Shown here piece after piece: positions 25,426 through 26,718 of a DNA stretch of 26,718 nt. Both the position numbers and the translations under genes were made by a program. Every line of letters starts with the position of its first letter. Positions within the stretch are counted from its first letter, which is position 1. Source of the DNA: CAYLNH01 sp964384625 (lineage in GTDB: Bacteria; Verrucomicrobiota; Lentisphaeria; JABSQK01); assembly GCA_964384625.1 (NCBI GenBank), contig CAYLNH010000070.1, forward strand, positions 1 to 26,718, read 5' to 3'. The notes under the pieces are model-generated. The model was given only the letters and a program-made list of their open reading frames with translations, did not search any database and was not told the origin of the DNA.

Positions 25426-25475
25426 GGTCGAGGCCATCTCGCCTTCATCGAAACAACGCATAATGCCCTTTTGAA

Positions 25476-25481
25476 AGTATA
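25476..25481 (-). promoter_or_regulatory. Candidate -10 of the GH4 operon
   Basis: On the minus strand this reads TATACT, five of six to the sigma-70 -10 consensus. No -35 hexamer is found at 16-18 bp, as expected for an activator-dependent promoter. It would give a leader of roughly 80 nt. AraC-site candidate 2 overlaps it. Confidence 0.3.
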
Positions 25482-25490
25482 AATTGTTCA
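25481..25490. promoter_or_regulatory. AraC-site candidate 2 (middle)
   Basis: AAATTGTTCA, in the same orientation as the other two copies: 67 bp after the core of copy 1 and 55 bp before the core of copy 3. It differs from copy 3 at one base of ten. Confidence 0.45.
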
Positions 25491-25499
25491 AAAACGACA

Positions 25500-25528
25500 T
25501 TGACGCCAGTGTATGCAGTTGCTATAAT
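25500..25528 (+). promoter_or_regulatory. Sigma-70 promoter of the AraC gene
   Basis: TTGACG (25500-25505), a 17-bp spacer, and TATAAT (25523-25528). This is near-consensus, with one mismatch at the -35. Transcription would begin near 25535, only about 20-35 nt before the start codon, so the message has a very short leader. Confidence 0.75.
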
Positions 25529-25547
25529 TTGTCATAAATTGCTCATC
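25529..25547. promoter_or_regulatory. AraC-site candidate 3 (regulator promoter)
   Basis: TTGTCATAAATTGCTCATC, starting directly after the -10 hexamer and covering the probable transcription start of the AraC gene. Binding here would repress the regulator's own promoter, a common arrangement for AraC proteins. Confidence 0.5.
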
Positions 25548-25569
25548 AAACGGATCATTGGCTGACGCC

Positions 25570-26298
25570 ATGCCCCCCGAACTCCGACATATCGGCAACG
25601 TGAAGGCCAACCCGCGCTGGTCGCTGGGAAACCAGCGCCACGACCACACGGAGATCCTTGTGGTGTCGCGCGGCAGGCATGCCTGCGTGCTGGAGGGGGT
25701 CGACTTCTGGTCGGCGGCCGGCGATGTCATCGTCTTCCGCCCGAAACAACTCCATGAAGAAGCGGTCGATCCCCGAAACCCGGCGCAATGGTATTTCATC
25801 GGGCTCAACTGGCCGTCGATGCCTGTGGAGATACCCAGCCGGTTACGGGACGTACACGGCCGACTGCGCCAGCTTACTGCCTGGCTGCATGATGAACGCC
25901 ACAACCAGACCCACGAGTCGTCGCACGCAAGGAGTACCTTTTTCAACGCGTTCATCGCGGAACTGACACGTCTGTCTTTGCATCACGAACATCCGTTGCT
26001 CGAAGACATTCGCCGCTATGTCCGGCACAACATCGACCGTTTGCTGACGCTGGACGATCTGGCATCGCATGCGGAGATGAGCAAGTACCACTTTCTCCGG
26101 CTCTACAAGAAACTTGCCGGCCGTACACCGATGGACGATGTCCGTGAGTTGCGCGTGGAATTTGCGCGTGATCTCATCCTGACCACGGATCTCCCGTTGA
26201 AAGCGATTGCCGACCGGGCCGGGCTGGGCGACCAGTCCCATCTGTCGCGGCTGTTCCGTCGCCAGCTTGGCATTACACCCAGCAGCCTGCGTCGATAA
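25570..26298 (+). CDS. AraC-family transcriptional regulator
   Basis: 242-aa DNA-binding regulator with an N-terminal cupin-like sensor domain (RHDHTEILVVSRGR...AAGDVIVFRPKQLHE, about residues 22-65) and a C-terminal double helix-turn-helix: first helix pair TLDDLASHAEMSKYHFLRLY, second pair PLKAIADRAGLGDQSHLSR followed by LFRRQLGITPSSLRR. The sensor type is common for sugar regulators. The ATG at 25570 is used; a TTG at 25558 is also in frame, but neither has a good Shine-Dalgarno. It is transcribed away from the GH4 operon from its own strong promoter; three repeated sites in the shared region make it the likely controller of that operon. The inducer is presumably a sugar; identity unknown. 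Confidence 0.93.
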   Translation: MPPELRHIGNVKANPRWSLGNQRHDHTEILVVSRGRHACVLEGVDFWSAAGDVIVFRPKQLHEEAVDPRNPAQWYFIGLNWPSMPVEIPSRLRDVHGRLRQLTAWLHDERHNQTHESSHARSTFFNAFIAELTRLSLHHEHPLLEDIRRYVRHNIDRLLTLDDLASHAEMSKYHFLRLYKKLAGRTPMDDVRELRVEFARDLILTTDLPLKAIADRAGLGDQSHLSRLFRRQLGITPSSLRR

Positions 26299-26340
26299 TC
26301 CTGCGGACAGGATTCTCGCTGGCCGGCCGTAGGAACGGCC
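26297..26340 (+). terminator. Double hairpin after the AraC gene
   Basis: AATCCTG-CGGA-CAGGATT (26297-26314, 7-bp stem) begins within the stop codon. It is followed by GGCCGT-AGGA-ACGGCC (26325-26340, 6-bp stem). A purine run follows instead of a T-run, so this is not a standard intrinsic terminator; it may stall polymerase or stabilise the message end, or belong to the leader of the 84-aa gene. Confidence 0.35.
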
Positions 26341-26370
26341 GAGGAAAAAAGAAGAATAGGAAAGCAGACC

Positions 26371-26625
26371 ATGGAAAAGAGCACAGTCGTCGGCAAGGCC
26401 GGCAACGCGAAGTCCGGTGCCGTTGTCGTAACAGAGAATGCCGTGTATTACATCGACGGCCTGGAGGAATGGCCGGAGGAGTTGGAGGGAGAACAAGTTG
26501 AAGTCACCGGAATCCACCAGACTGTTAACCATGAACAGCAAAGTACTGATGCCGTCCAGGTGTCCGAAATGCTCGGGCGACAGGATATCATCCGGGAAGC
26601 AACGTACCGCCTGGTGGAATCGTAG
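26371..26625 (+). CDS. 84-aa protein, possible small OB-like fold
   Basis: Short cytosolic protein without signal peptide. Pattern seen: VVGKAGNAKSGAVVVTEN, then VYYIDGLEEWPEEL, then GEQVEVTGIHQTV. The order strand, strand, Trp-Pro turn and a final VEVTG strand is typical of small OB-fold or barrel proteins that bind small ligands or nucleic acids; this is inference from pattern only. The last third is charged and helical (EMLGRQDIIREATYRLVE). AGGAAAG lies about 10 nt before the ATG. It is 72 bp after the AraC gene in the same direction, separated by the double hairpin, so co-transcription is possible but not clear. Confidence 0.7.
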   Translation: MEKSTVVGKAGNAKSGAVVVTENAVYYIDGLEEWPEELEGEQVEVTGIHQTVNHEQQSTDAVQVSEMLGRQDIIREATYRLVES

Positions 26626-26718
26626 AATCGCTCGACGGCTCCCGAAAGCTCTCCACGGGTGTAGTTAGAGCTCGTCCGAAATTAACATGAACAATTAGCG
26701 GCGATTTTGTAGTTCCAT
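26626..26718. other. Right edge, no supported feature
   Basis: AT-richer end of the window after the 84-aa gene. No start codon with ribosome binding site, no repeat shared with the rest of the window and no clear hairpin were seen. Confidence 0.4.

Noticed and set aside
26640..26718. Possible mobile-element end at the right edge
   Set aside because: Composition shifts slightly but no inverted repeat, target duplication or transposase sequence is visible.

Overview
The window reads as a moderately GC-rich chromosomal segment from a bacterium of the Planctomycetota-Verrucomicrobiota-Lentisphaerota (PVC) group, most likely a Lentisphaerota or Planctomycetota relative. This is inferred from gene content: a pseudopilin of the PVC type (class III signal FTLIE plus a C-terminal H-x9-DG-like tail), very large secreted proteins with VYVPY motifs as I remember them from planctomycete-type genomes, PVC-type secretin N-domains, and a sugar-catabolic gene set (clan GH-A hydrolase, TIM-barrel epimerase, Gfo/Idh oxidoreductase, GH4, AraC). 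No rRNA, tRNA, CRISPR array, insertion sequence or prophage was seen.

Layout. 1-1034: pseudopilin (+). 1058-4101 (-): a glycyl radical enzyme (GRE) followed, with an ATGA overlap, by its radical-SAM activase. 4190-4672 (+): small exported protein. 4695-8376 (-): sugar epimerase followed by a large exported clan GH-A glycoside hydrolase. 8561-8998 (+): 145-aa protein of unknown function. 8999-9530: non-coding leader. 9531-21677 (+): two translationally coupled genes for 1131-aa and 2915-aa envelope proteins, the centre of interest. 21678-25385 (-): GH4 glycosidase, Gfo/Idh oxidoreductase and a seven-blade FG-GAP protein, read in that order. 25570-26298 (+): divergent AraC regulator. 26371-26625 (+): 84-aa protein.

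Most unusual content. The 1131-aa protein and the two halves of the 2915-aa protein are three paralogous copies of one module of about 900 residues: signal-peptide-like start, VYVPY motif, [FV][LI][LV]Py..[FY]..LW motif, long beta-rich ectodomain, and a [TY]W.[IVL]..P closing motif at residue 919, 902 and 903 of each copy. The 2915-aa protein looks like a fusion of copies 2 and 3; a second signal-peptide-like segment starts at residue 1132. Copy 3 continues into coiled coils and then two tandem copies of PVC-type secretin N-domains, each interrupted at the same place by an Asp-rich AWGDDDDD insert and lacking any secretin barrel.

The flanking operons are catabolic. The AraC/GH4 divergent region has a near-consensus sigma-70 promoter for the regulator and three direct copies of an AAATTG(T/C)TC element. 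These support an AraC-controlled glycoside-use cluster (GH4, oxidoreductase, FG-GAP). The epimerase/GH-A pair and the GRE/activase pair may serve sugar release and anaerobic sugar or polyol breakdown, but no substrate can be read from the sequence.
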